NCBI GenBank assembly: GCA_034004605.1
Contig: JAVEWJ010000003.1
Span: 94,734-158,733 of the forward strand
Length of the DNA: 64,000 nt
Reading direction: 5' to 3'
DNA from: JAVEWJ01 sp034004605
Lineage (GTDB): Bacteria; Patescibacteriota; Gracilibacteria; UBA1369; LOWO2-01-FULL-3
The translations under genes and the position numbers were made by a program. The notes below the pieces were generated by a model that saw only the letters and a list, made by a program, of their open reading frames with translations, did no database searches and was not told the origin of the DNA. Positions 34,807 to 42,915 of the stretch are shown here, piece after piece; positions within the stretch are counted from its first letter, which is position 1; each line of letters opens with the position of its first letter.

Positions 34807-35482
34807 TTTTTTTATCTTTTATGATTTCCCCATCTTTTATTTCGATGATTCTGTTGGTCAATTTGGCTATACTTTTATTATGCGTTACGATTATTACCGT
34901 TGTGCCGGCTTCATGTAATGTTTTTAAAATTTTAATAATTTCATCAGATGATTTTGAATCGAGATTTCCCGTTGGTTCATCTGCTAATATTATTTTGGGG
35001 TTATTGGACAAGGCTCGGGCTATAGCTACCCTTTGTTGTTCACCTCCAGACATTTGACCCGGTTTGTGTTCCATACGATGAGCAAGACCAACCATTTCAA
35101 GATTTTTTCTTGATACTTGATTCTGAATTTTTTCCGGTACGCCCGCATAAATCATTGGGAGTTTTACGTTTTCAATGGCTGTTAGTCCTGCGAGGAGATA
35201 AAAAGATTGAAAAACAAATCCTATTTTTTTATTTCTAATTTCCGCAAGACTTACTTCGTCAAAATTCTCAATTTTTGTGTCTTCGAATTTGTATATTCCT
35301 TTCGTTGGTGCATCTAAAAATCCCAATATATGCATTAGTGTAGATTTTCCACTTCCAGAAGGTCCTATAATGGATAAAAATTCCCCTTCATCAATTTTTA
35401 AGGAGACAGCTTTGAGGGCGACTGTTTTTACAATGCTTGAATTATATGTTTTGCCGATGTTTTTGAGTTCGATAAGTGACAT
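34799..35482 (-). CDS. ABC transporter ATP-binding protein (MacB/LolD type)
   Basis: 227 residues: Walker A IGPSGSGKST, Q-loop VFQSFYLL, signature MSGGEQQRVAIARAL, Walker B ILADEPTGNLD and the switch His in IVTHNKS. It belongs to the MacB/LolD type of mechanotransmission ATPases and powers the two permeases encoded immediately downstream. The start overlaps the adaptor gene by 1 nt. Confidence 0.95.
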   Translation of the reverse strand: MSLIELKNIGKTYNSSIVKTVALKAVSLKIDEGEFLSIIGPSGSGKSTLMHILGFLDAPTKGIYKFEDTKIENFDEVSLAEIRNKKIGFVFQSFYLLAGLTAIENVKLPMIYAGVPEKIQNQVSRKNLEMVGLAHRMEHKPGQMSGGEQQRVAIARALSNNPKIILADEPTGNLDSKSSDEIIKILKTLHEAGTTVIIVTHNKSIAKLTNRIIEIKDGEIIKDKKSA

Positions 35483-37392
35483 TATTTTTCATAAATTATG
35501 ATTTCTTCATTTTCCTTAACTCCCTCAAGAACTTCTATATAGTCGTTTCCTTCGATTCCCACTTTAATTTCTCGTTTTACCTTTTGTCCATTTTCAAGTA
35601 TGAAGCAATACGAGATTTTGTCGTCGTATTCAACGGATAAGGCTGGAATAGAAATAACTTTTTCTTTTTTTGCACTCAAAATATCCATATCTGCGGTCAT
35701 TCCAGATTTTATTCTTGAATCCTCGCTATCTAAAACAACTGTAGCTTCGTAGTAAATAACCCCATCAATTACAGTTTCTGCGGGGTTTATAGTAATAATT
35801 TCTCCCATAAAAACCTCGTCCTGTGAAAGTGAATCAAAACTTAATTCAACCGGGTTTCCAACATTTATTTTATTTATATCCGTCTCGGAAATATTTGCTT
35901 TTATTTGCATTTTGTCGGTGATCATAACAATCACATTTTCACTTGAAGATACATTTTCACCTTCTTTGACATTAATTTCTGTAAGAACACCATCTATTGG
36001 AGCTTTTATCATCGTATCAGAAAGTTCTTTTTGAAGCTGTTTTACACTTGCAAGAGCGGAGTCGATTTTTGCCCGTAATGAAGCCGTATCAACGGCTCTA
36101 GGCTTTGCAATTAGCTTATCGTGATTTGCATTCGCCTCTTCCAGTAGCACTTCATTTGTATCAATTTGCATTTTCGCATTGTGTTCATCTAGCTGATTTT
36201 GAACTTCAACGGACTTTAAATTACTCTCAGCTATGAGCAAATTATTTTTTGCGGTTTCAAAATTCGCAGAGGCTGTGTCGGTGCCGGAAGAACCTGAAAT
36301 CCCGGCTTTTTCGAGATCCAGCTTTGCGGTTGTGATTTGTTGGATTAAAGATTTTACGGTTTGAATTTGCGTGGAAATGCCGGTTTGTTCGGTTTGAATT
36401 CTGGTTTTTAACGATTCAAGCGATTCGAGAGTAAAAATGAAATTTGTGGGAGTCATATCGAGCGCAAAATATGTCTTGTCGAGAAGGTCTTTTACGGAAA
36501 ACAAAGTATTGTCGGCAATATTTAAAACGATATCTGTTTCGGATCTTTTTTCGTCTTCGGTTTTTGTAGAGTCGGATTTAAAATCTTCGAATTTTTCGAA
36601 TTCAGTTTTTAAATTTGAAAAATCTTGATTTGCTTTTGAATAGCTTTGAATTGCGTTTATATTAGCATTTGGATCTTTTGTGCCAAGACGGTCGTCGTAG
36701 TCGTCGTTTGCTGTTTTGTTATCGATACCGAGAATTGTGTCGGCAGAGGTGATTGCTCGATCTATGGCATCTATTGCGATAATCAGGGCTGGTTCCACAT
36801 TGGTATAAGAGGCTTCGAGATTTTTTTCCGCGAGAGAGTATGCATTTGTAGTGGAGGCGCCGGAACTGGAAAGAGATTTTTCGGCATTTGCCAGTGCCAC
36901 TTTTGCGTTTTCATATTGAAGCTCCGCTTGTCTTTTTCTTTCGGAATTTGAAAGTAAAATGTCGTTGTAATTTTTTTTCGAATTTTCAAGAGCGAGATTG
37001 GCCTGTTTTATTTTGATGTTTGAAAGATTTATATCCTCCACGGAAGGGCCGGCGTATTTGAGATTTAATTCCGCTTGCGACATTTCCATATTGGAAGTGG
37101 CTTGATCTATTTGAATTTGAAGTATTTCATTATCCAGGCTTGCAAGACTTTCATCTTTGAAAACCTTATCCCCCACTTCTTTCAGTATGGAATTGATTTT
37201 TCCAGGAGTTTGAAAACGAAGCCGAATTTTGGCATTGGATTCAACAGTACCGTTTACCGAGACTATTTGTTCTATGTCCTGAATTTTTGCTTTTTCTGTC
37301 ACAAATTCTTTAGTTTTTTCTGGTTTTAGAAAAAAATAAGCTAGAGAAAGCACTGCTAAAATTACCGAAACTATCAAAATTTTTTTAAACAT
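35482..37392 (-). CDS. HlyD/MacA-like membrane fusion (adaptor) protein
   Basis: 636 residues, longer than typical MacA (about 370). An N-terminal anchor helix is followed by the first half of a lipoyl motif (VNGTVESNAKIRLRFQTPGKI), an unusually long coiled-coil region of about 330 residues, the second half (APIDGVLTEINVKEGENVSSS) and the beta-barrel and membrane-proximal domains. The long hairpin fits spanning a thick envelope in a cell without an outer-membrane channel gene nearby. First gene of the export operon. Confidence 0.9.
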   Translation of the reverse strand: MFKKILIVSVILAVLSLAYFFLKPEKTKEFVTEKAKIQDIEQIVSVNGTVESNAKIRLRFQTPGKINSILKEVGDKVFKDESLASLDNEILQIQIDQATSNMEMSQAELNLKYAGPSVEDINLSNIKIKQANLALENSKKNYNDILLSNSERKRQAELQYENAKVALANAEKSLSSSGASTTNAYSLAEKNLEASYTNVEPALIIAIDAIDRAITSADTILGIDNKTANDDYDDRLGTKDPNANINAIQSYSKANQDFSNLKTEFEKFEDFKSDSTKTEDEKRSETDIVLNIADNTLFSVKDLLDKTYFALDMTPTNFIFTLESLESLKTRIQTEQTGISTQIQTVKSLIQQITTAKLDLEKAGISGSSGTDTASANFETAKNNLLIAESNLKSVEVQNQLDEHNAKMQIDTNEVLLEEANANHDKLIAKPRAVDTASLRAKIDSALASVKQLQKELSDTMIKAPIDGVLTEINVKEGENVSSSENVIVMITDKMQIKANISETDINKINVGNPVELSFDSLSQDEVFMGEIITINPAETVIDGVIYYEATVVLDSEDSRIKSGMTADMDILSAKKEKVISIPALSVEYDDKISYCFILENGQKVKREIKVGIEGNDYIEVLEGVKENEEIIIYEK

Positions 37393-37480
37393 AGGAGGTG
37401 AGGTTTTTGAACATTTTATTCCCTTTGATTTTACGAATTTTTAAAGGAAAAGACAAACGAAAAGGAGGGAATGGAAGTTT

Positions 37481-37522
37481 AAAAAAAACAGACCACTTTG
37501 GACATCGAGTGAAGTGGTCTGT
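37481..37522 (-). terminator. Intrinsic terminator of the 37.6-kb lipoprotein gene
   Basis: Minus-strand stem of 11 bp (ACAGACCACTT with AAGTGGTCTGT; 37512-37522 with 37488-37498) followed by a run of T, 34 bp past the stop at 37556. Confidence 0.9.
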
Positions 37523-37555
37523 GAAATTAATTTTTGCTTTATTAATATACCTCTT

Positions 37556-38698
37556 TTAATTGAATAGGTTTTCCCACATGGGATCTGCTTCAAACGATGT
37601 GTCTTGAGTAGGATCGGTTGGTTTTTTTTCAGTGTCTTGAGTAGAATCGGTTGGGGTTTCTTCAGTGTTTGTGGAATTTTCAGTAGTAATTGGTTCCGCC
37701 TCATCGCCCTGTGTGGCGTTCTGTGGTACAGCATTTACTCCACTTACGGGAGTAGGGGGCTCGGAGGTAGATGTATGTGTATCGGATGTTTTTCTTAAAA
37801 AAATTGATGCCGATGGGAAAACAGTACCTGTTATTGGTGCGGCTTTAGCCCCTCCGTTGTCTAATTCGCCATCTGTAACAGCTGTACCAGTGCTTGGTGC
37901 CGGTTCTTCCGCATCACCTCCTTGGCCTAATTCGCCATCTGTCAAAGCTGTTAAATTTGTTGAAGGTGTTTTGGTACTAAATACCTTAGCAGCGTCTACT
38001 GTAATATCTCCTCCACCTGCTACAAATTCAGCTTGACTATCACTAACTTGTGAGGATGATCCTTGTGAAGGTTTTCCTTGATTAATAAGTTCAGTGAGTG
38101 CAGGGTCTCTTAAACAAACTTGTCCTTTTAGGCTCCTCGATATTTCTCCTAATTTTTCAGTCTGAATTGTTGCGAGCCTCCATACATGGTTTACGCGGTT
38201 CCATTCATTTTCCGCTTTTATAAAACGGTCACTTGCTTTTCGATTTAAACTGTCAGTTTCTTCTTGTAACTTCTGAATATCGATTCTTTGTTGATCAAGA
38301 TTTCTTTTTTCAGTAGACAATGACTCAATCCATTCAAGTAGAAACTCATACATAAACACCATTTTTTCCTGTGTTATTTTTTGTTCATCCCCAATTTTTT
38401 TCATATATGCTAGCGGATCAGATTTCCAAGAATCGTCAGACAATTCAGTGTCTTCAACCTTCTGAACATCAACTTCAACTTCCGAATTATGTTTATTACG
38501 CTTGTTAAAGAGATACCCCGCTAAAACCGCTCCGGCTGCAGAAGATATTAAGACCGTCAAATTTTGGATCAAAATTGTTTCAGCTGAATTTGTCGGGTCC
38601 CCTTCTCGAACCGTGTCTTCGCCTTCACTACACGCCCCCAGAACACCGGACAAAGCAAGAGCGACAGGTAGATATTTTAGATTTGATGCTTGTTTCAT
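37556..38698 (-). CDS. Lipoprotein-like protein with coiled coil and low-complexity tail
   Basis: 380 residues. An N-terminal signal-like segment ends LGACSEG (possible lipobox), followed by a second hydrophobic helix (about 48-65), a coiled-coil stretch (about 95-160; KRNLDQQRIDIQKLQEETDSLNRK) and a Ser/Thr/Pro/Glu-rich tail. The tail has repeated elements: TDGEL twice, and DSTQDTEKKPT beside DPTQDT. No family is recognised. Surface location is likely, but the two hydrophobic segments leave the topology open. A strong terminator follows. Confidence 0.7.
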   Translation of the reverse strand: MKQASNLKYLPVALALSGVLGACSEGEDTVREGDPTNSAETILIQNLTVLISSAAGAVLAGYLFNKRNKHNSEVEVDVQKVEDTELSDDSWKSDPLAYMKKIGDEQKITQEKMVFMYEFLLEWIESLSTEKRNLDQQRIDIQKLQEETDSLNRKASDRFIKAENEWNRVNHVWRLATIQTEKLGEISRSLKGQVCLRDPALTELINQGKPSQGSSSQVSDSQAEFVAGGGDITVDAAKVFSTKTPSTNLTALTDGELGQGGDAEEPAPSTGTAVTDGELDNGGAKAAPITGTVFPSASIFLRKTSDTHTSTSEPPTPVSGVNAVPQNATQGDEAEPITTENSTNTEETPTDSTQDTEKKPTDPTQDTSFEADPMWENLFN

Positions 38699-39010
38699 AT
38701 GTTTTTGAGATATAAATATTATAAAGATTTAAAGTATAAACACATAATATAAATTTCGTCAAGAATTACAGACAAAAAATCCCATCTTTTGTGTTTTTGA
38801 AGTATATTCGGCTTATGTATTAAGGACGAAGTAAAATCTTTAATCAACACTTTTCTTTCATTTTAGCAAAGACGAAACCGGAGAGTTGCCTTTTGGAAGG
38901 TGTTTTCGAGTTTATTATTTTGTGAAGAATTTTTTAGATTATGGATGGGAATACAAAATTTTGCCCCTTGGGTAAAATGCTGTTAAAATTTTATTGTAAA
39001 AAAAATAAAA
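38699..39010. other. Intergenic region with promoter signals only
   Basis: 312 bp between divergent genes. A minus-strand TATAAT (38718-38723) precedes the lipoprotein start, and the plus-strand promoter at 38961-38989 precedes the pilin gene. I see no RNA gene or convincing small ORF. Confidence 0.5.
38961..38989 (+). promoter_or_regulatory. Predicted promoter of the pilin-like gene at 39011
   Basis: TTGCCC (38961-38966), 17-bp spacer, TAAAAT (38984-38989), 21 bp before the ATG. Confidence 0.5.
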
Positions 39011-39622
39011 ATGAACTTAAAAAAACTTTTCAAAACTTCAGGAATTGTGATGACAGAGGCCCTTATGGCTGTCACTTTGATGGCGTCCGCTGTGATTATT
39101 ACCGGTTCTATTATCGAATCCACCGTGTCCACGACAAAGCAAACAAGAGACTATGCGATTGCTCAAAATCTTTCGGATGAGGCGATTTCGGGAGTGGAAA
39201 ACATTATCAATTCAAATAAAATTTTGTATCCAAATACTCCCGATTGTTGGCTTGTTTATAATATCGATGAATGCAGACCCGATACCAATACCCCTGATAC
39301 TATCTCAAACTATGTGGTTTCACTTGAACGAGGAAGGTGGATTTTGGAAAATCGGGAAAAATTGGCATTAGACTTAAATATTGATTCGGAAAATAACGAA
39401 GAATTTAGGCTTTTTAAACAGATGAAAAAGCTTTCGGAAGAGGATTTCCCTATGTACACCCATGATAATGCCACCAAAAATGAGCCTTCGGTATACTATC
39501 GAAGCGTGAAGTTTAATGAAATCGAAACGGATAGCGTGAGTTTTACCGTCACCGTTCAATGGAAGGATCGGTCAATCGTGAGAAGTATCGTTGATAATGT
39601 AACTCTTTATAAAAATTATTAA
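39011..39622 (+). CDS. Type IV prepilin-like protein (minor pilin/pseudopilin)
   Basis: 203 residues. A short basic leader is followed by a prepilin peptidase site, G/IVMTEALMAV, with Glu at mature position 5, and a hydrophobic helix (about 14-36). The globular part has a Cys pair (CWLVYNIDEC) that could form a disulfide and no known domain. Probably a minor pilin of a type IV pilus or competence pilus. It faces two further pilin genes on the opposite strand and overlaps one of them by 4 bp at the 3' end. Confidence 0.8.
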   Translation: MNLKKLFKTSGIVMTEALMAVTLMASAVIITGSIIESTVSTTKQTRDYAIAQNLSDEAISGVENIINSNKILYPNTPDCWLVYNIDECRPDTNTPDTISNYVVSLERGRWILENREKLALDLNIDSENNEEFRLFKQMKKLSEEDFPMYTHDNATKNEPSVYYRSVKFNEIETDSVSFTVTVQWKDRSIVRSIVDNVTLYKNY

Positions 39623-40737
39623 GGAGTTGAAAAAAGGCCGAGTTCGTTTATCCAGGATACATCTTTTGTTGGTGGATAAGCGGAAATTTTAGTTAGTACT
39701 CCCGAAGTGAAAGTGCCTTGAAGCATTATATCCTGAAGATCTCCGGGGTAATTCGCTTTTTCTTCTTCGCTTAATCCGAGTGTCATAATTACCGTGACGG
39801 ATGGCTGAGCTTGCATAAGTGGTTCATTGAAGCCTTTAAACGGGTCTTCGAGAGGGCTTATTATAAACCTTAGCGATTTAATACTGCTTCTTTTCGGTGT
39901 AATGGGCACAAATTGACTTGTGTTCATGTCGAAAGGATTTTCAAGATCTTTAAAGGATGGCAAAGTGATTCCTTTATCTTCCAGGTCCAAATATTTGATT
40001 TGGTCTTCGACATCAGTGCAATTATATTCACTAATACAGGTCCAGGTGTCGATTACTCCGTTTTGGTCGATATCAAGACCACGAAGCTCCACCATTCCGA
40101 TGGCATAGTCGTCGTCTTTTATTGATCCTGTTTTCTTTTTTCCGAGTATGGTTTTTTTTGTGCCGGTTGAGTCTATAAGAAAAAGTTCGTCCACATATCC
40201 TGTAAATTCGCCATTGCATTTTTCAGATGGATCTCTTGGGTCATCACAAAAAGCATTGGAGCTTAAATAATTTGAGGTATTGTTTTGAAAGGGATTTTGG
40301 CCGGTATTTAAATCCGTGGAGAGAGTGTAAAAAATTTCACATTTGTCCACAGATTCTTTTTCAGGGTAAGAACATTCAACGCCGAGATTAGCCGGGTTTT
40401 TAGTATTTTCATCGTAAAGGCTTTTTCCGGGGTCATAAAAACGGCTTGAATATACTCCGTAATTCATTCCGAAAAAGCCTGGGCTTCCGTCTTTTTGTAC
40501 CACATATTTATTGAAATATTCTTCGTAATCGATAGCGCCTGCGCTTATCAGATTGGCGATTTGTTGAAGGATGATTTTTCCGTCTTCGTAAAACACTTCC
40601 TGTACCACTGATTTTTTTTCAAGATTAATAATGTCCAAATATATCGTGGATGAAATTGTGGCGACTATCGCAAAAAGACTAACCGCAACCAAAATTTCGG
40701 GAAGTGTGAAGCCTTTTTTTGAGAACAAAGTTTTCAT
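39619..40737 (-). CDS. Type IV prepilin-like protein (PilW/PulJ-like)
   Basis: 372 residues: leader MKTLFSKKG followed by FTLPEILVAVSLFAIVA, with the conserved Glu at mature position 5. A large C-terminal domain contains several Cys residues (VECSYPEKESVDKC, ISEYNCTDVED) suggesting disulfides. The size and motif fit the large minor pilins at pilus tips. It overlaps the upstream pilin gene by 4 bp, so the pair is co-transcribed. Confidence 0.85.
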   Translation of the reverse strand: MKTLFSKKGFTLPEILVAVSLFAIVATISSTIYLDIINLEKKSVVQEVFYEDGKIILQQIANLISAGAIDYEEYFNKYVVQKDGSPGFFGMNYGVYSSRFYDPGKSLYDENTKNPANLGVECSYPEKESVDKCEIFYTLSTDLNTGQNPFQNNTSNYLSSNAFCDDPRDPSEKCNGEFTGYVDELFLIDSTGTKKTILGKKKTGSIKDDDYAIGMVELRGLDIDQNGVIDTWTCISEYNCTDVEDQIKYLDLEDKGITLPSFKDLENPFDMNTSQFVPITPKRSSIKSLRFIISPLEDPFKGFNEPLMQAQPSVTVIMTLGLSEEEKANYPGDLQDIMLQGTFTSGVLTKISAYPPTKDVSWINELGLFSTP

Positions 40738-41327
40738 AATGATTTATATTCTTCGGGAAGACCCGAAACTTGATTTATTACAAGGTGTCGCACAAGAATG
40801 GTATTTTCCAGGGATGAAATTTTTATATCGATGTAATTTTTTGCGCTTTTTTCGATAGGAATGGTGGCTTCATCGGGTGGGTCGGACTTGAAAGCTTTGA
40901 AATCTCCATCCACTTTTTCGTAATAAAAGGCAAAGGGAAAGGTAAGAGCCGTAGATAGGTCTTTTCCTTGAAATATTTCGATCTTAAACTTGTCTTTTGG
41001 TAGTATATAGTCTTTTGAAATATTTATGGCATCGTCTCCTTTATCAAACTGATACTCGTTAAAAAAATCTGCAAACATTCGGATGTGATAATCATTTTTG
41101 TTTTCCTCAAGTAACACACCGAATCTATTGGGGGATTCTCCGCCTAGAGAGGCGTTTGTAATTGCGAAAGATCTTGCCGTTCGGAAAACCGATTCGAAAT
41201 TTTTCAGGTTCGTAAAATACACAAAATTTCGCATAGTATTGAAATACATGCCAACGGCGATTGTGCCAAGAAGCATGACAATTGTGACAACAATGATTAG
41301 TTCGACGAGTGTAAAACCTTTTTTCAT
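40734..41327 (-). CDS. Type IV prepilin-like protein (GspH/FimT-like)
   Basis: 197 residues: a very short leader MKKG, then FTLVELIIVVTIVMLLGTIAVG with Glu5, followed by a globular domain of unknown detail that resembles GspH/FimT proteins in layout. First gene of the pilin pair. A TATAAT -10 at 41347-41352 (minus strand) lies upstream. Confidence 0.85.
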   Translation of the reverse strand: MKKGFTLVELIIVVTIVMLLGTIAVGMYFNTMRNFVYFTNLKNFESVFRTARSFAITNASLGGESPNRFGVLLEENKNDYHIRMFADFFNEYQFDKGDDAINISKDYILPKDKFKIEIFQGKDLSTALTFPFAFYYEKVDGDFKAFKSDPPDEATIPIEKSAKNYIDIKISSLENTILVRHLVINQVSGLPEEYKSL

Positions 41328-41379
41328 AGGAAAATGTTCCGGATTTATTATAGTGAAGACCTAAAAAATTTGAAAGATT

Positions 41380-42042
41380 TTATTCTTCGGGATATATGAC
41401 CAATACAAATTCCCCTTTTGGATTTTTTTCTGTGAAATGAGCAATGGACTGTGAAATACGTTCCCTTCTTGTCTCCTCGAATTTTTTTGTAAGTTCCCTG
41501 CAAACGGCGATTTTTCTGTCTCCAATGTAGTTTTGCAAATCGGAAAGTGTTTTTAAAATGCGATGGGGAGATTCGTAAATGACAAGGGTGCGTTTTTCTT
41601 CAGCAAGAGATTTGAGGAGTGTTTGGCGGCCTTTTTTAAGTGGCAAAAAGCCCAAATATATGAATTCGTTCATGTGTGAACCGGACACAACAAGTGCGCT
41701 TAAAAGTGCCGAGGCTCCGGGAATTGCGTTTATCTCGATTCCGTTTTCGATTGCAGATTTTATGAGTTTGTAGGCCGGGTCGGAAATTCCTGGAGTTCCT
41801 GCGTCGGAAATTAATGCCACAGTTTTCCCCTCTTTGAGGATTTCAGTGATTTTTTCGATTTTTTCTTCTCCGGAATATGAATGAAAACTTATTGTCGGAG
41901 TTTTAATTTCATATTTGTTCAAAAGAATTTGCGAGTGACGAGTGTCTTCTGCCGCAATGAAGTCGGCTTCTTTTAGAATGCGAAGAGCGCGGAGAGTAAT
42001 GTCTTCAAGGTTTCCAATTGGTGTTGATACTATATAAAGCAT
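41380..42042 (-). CDS. rsmI: 16S rRNA (cytidine1402-2'-O)-methyltransferase RsmI
   Basis: 220 residues with the SAM-dependent tetrapyrrole methylase fold: LYIVSTPIGNLEDITLRAL at the start, AAEDTRHSQILL, VALISDAGTPGISDPAYKL, AIPGASALLSAL and FLPLKKGRQ. It methylates C1402 of 16S rRNA at the P site. Overlaps the tsaB gene by 1 nt at its start, so the two are co-transcribed. Confidence 0.95.
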   Translation of the reverse strand: MLYIVSTPIGNLEDITLRALRILKEADFIAAEDTRHSQILLNKYEIKTPTISFHSYSGEEKIEKITEILKEGKTVALISDAGTPGISDPAYKLIKSAIENGIEINAIPGASALLSALVVSGSHMNEFIYLGFLPLKKGRQTLLKSLAEEKRTLVIYESPHRILKTLSDLQNYIGDRKIAVCRELTKKFEETRRERISQSIAHFTEKNPKGEFVLVIYPEE

Positions 42043-42704
42043 TATTGTTGATTAAAAATTTTATCTTTTGCTTTTGTGATAGCGGGGGGTTTTATATACA
42101 GAGGGACCACGGACTGCTCGTTTTCCAAAGTGCGAGATGAAAGAATTTTTTTCATATTTTCACCGAAAGAATTTTCCAGGTTGTGAAATTTTAAATTGGT
42201 AAGTAAGGCCTTTTGCTCAGGTGAAATTTCTCCGAATACATCTTTGACTTTGAGACGATTGAGCTTTTCGATTATTTGATTTAATGGAACTATTTCAACC
42301 GATTTCTCATCGGTATCGTTTTTGGATTTGCTTAGATAAAGACCACCTTGTCCGGCGTAAATTAAAAGAGCCGTGTTTTCGTTTGCGAGATTTTCGGGAA
42401 GGGAGCTCCAAAAATAATCAAAAGTGTTTATATGAAAAAGCGAATTTTTAAGTAAATATTTTAGAGTATTTGCTATGACTATGCCGATTCGAAGGCCTGT
42501 GAAAGAGCCCGGACCGTTTACGACGATTTGAGCCGAGAGATCTTTCCAATCGAGATTTTGAGATTTAAGCGAGTCGTAAATTTCAGGTATAAGTTTTTCA
42601 GCCTCGTTATTATCGGAAGGCCAGGATTTTTCGTTTAAAACATTCGAAAGATCATCGCTTATGAGCGCAATTTTTGTCTCCCGAAACGCGGTTGATATTG
42701 CCAT
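42042..42704 (-). CDS. tsaB: tRNA t6A biosynthesis protein TsaB
   Basis: About 220 residues. It has the actin-like ASKHA fold, beginning MAISTAFRETKIAL; a start three codons upstream at 42713 is possible but less like the family. The signature NGPGSFTGLRIGIVIANTLKY is clear. Normally TsaB partners TsaD and TsaE to make N6-threonylcarbamoyladenosine on tRNAs reading ANN codons. Precedes rsmI with a 1-nt overlap. The region upstream carries tRNA-Thr, itself a t6A substrate. Confidence 0.9.
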   Translation of the reverse strand: MAISTAFRETKIALISDDLSNVLNEKSWPSDNNEAEKLIPEIYDSLKSQNLDWKDLSAQIVVNGPGSFTGLRIGIVIANTLKYLLKNSLFHINTFDYFWSSLPENLANENTALLIYAGQGGLYLSKSKNDTDEKSVEIVPLNQIIEKLNRLKVKDVFGEISPEQKALLTNLKFHNLENSFGENMKKILSSRTLENEQSVVPLYIKPPAITKAKDKIFNQQ

Positions 42705-42839
42705 TATGGGCATAAAAATAACTTTACCTAAATCAAATACTGTATTAATTTAGTAGCGCTTTCGATAAAAATAGTCAATAAAACGCATTTTTAAGAATCG
42801 GCGTTTTAAGTCGAGAGCGCGTGTTTTTACAACAAGTTT

Positions 42840-42915
42840 GCCACCATAGCTCAGTTGGTAGAGCAGTGCTTTCGTAAAGCAAAGGTCCCCGGTTCAAATC
42901 CGGGTGGTGGCTCCA
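42840..42915 (+). tRNA. tRNA-Thr (CGT)
   Basis: 76-nt cloverleaf: acceptor GCCACCA/TGGTGGC, D arm GCTC/GAGC, anticodon arm TGCT/AGCA with loop TTCGTAA (anticodon CGT), T arm CCCGG/CCGGG with loop TTCAAAT, CCA encoded. The last 22 nt lie antisense to the end of the serine recombinase gene. Confidence 0.95.

Noticed and set aside
37393..37400. AGGAGGTG next to the start of the adaptor gene
   Set aside because: It is on the plus strand; the gene is on the minus strand, where the sequence reads CACCTCCT, so it cannot act as a ribosome binding site.
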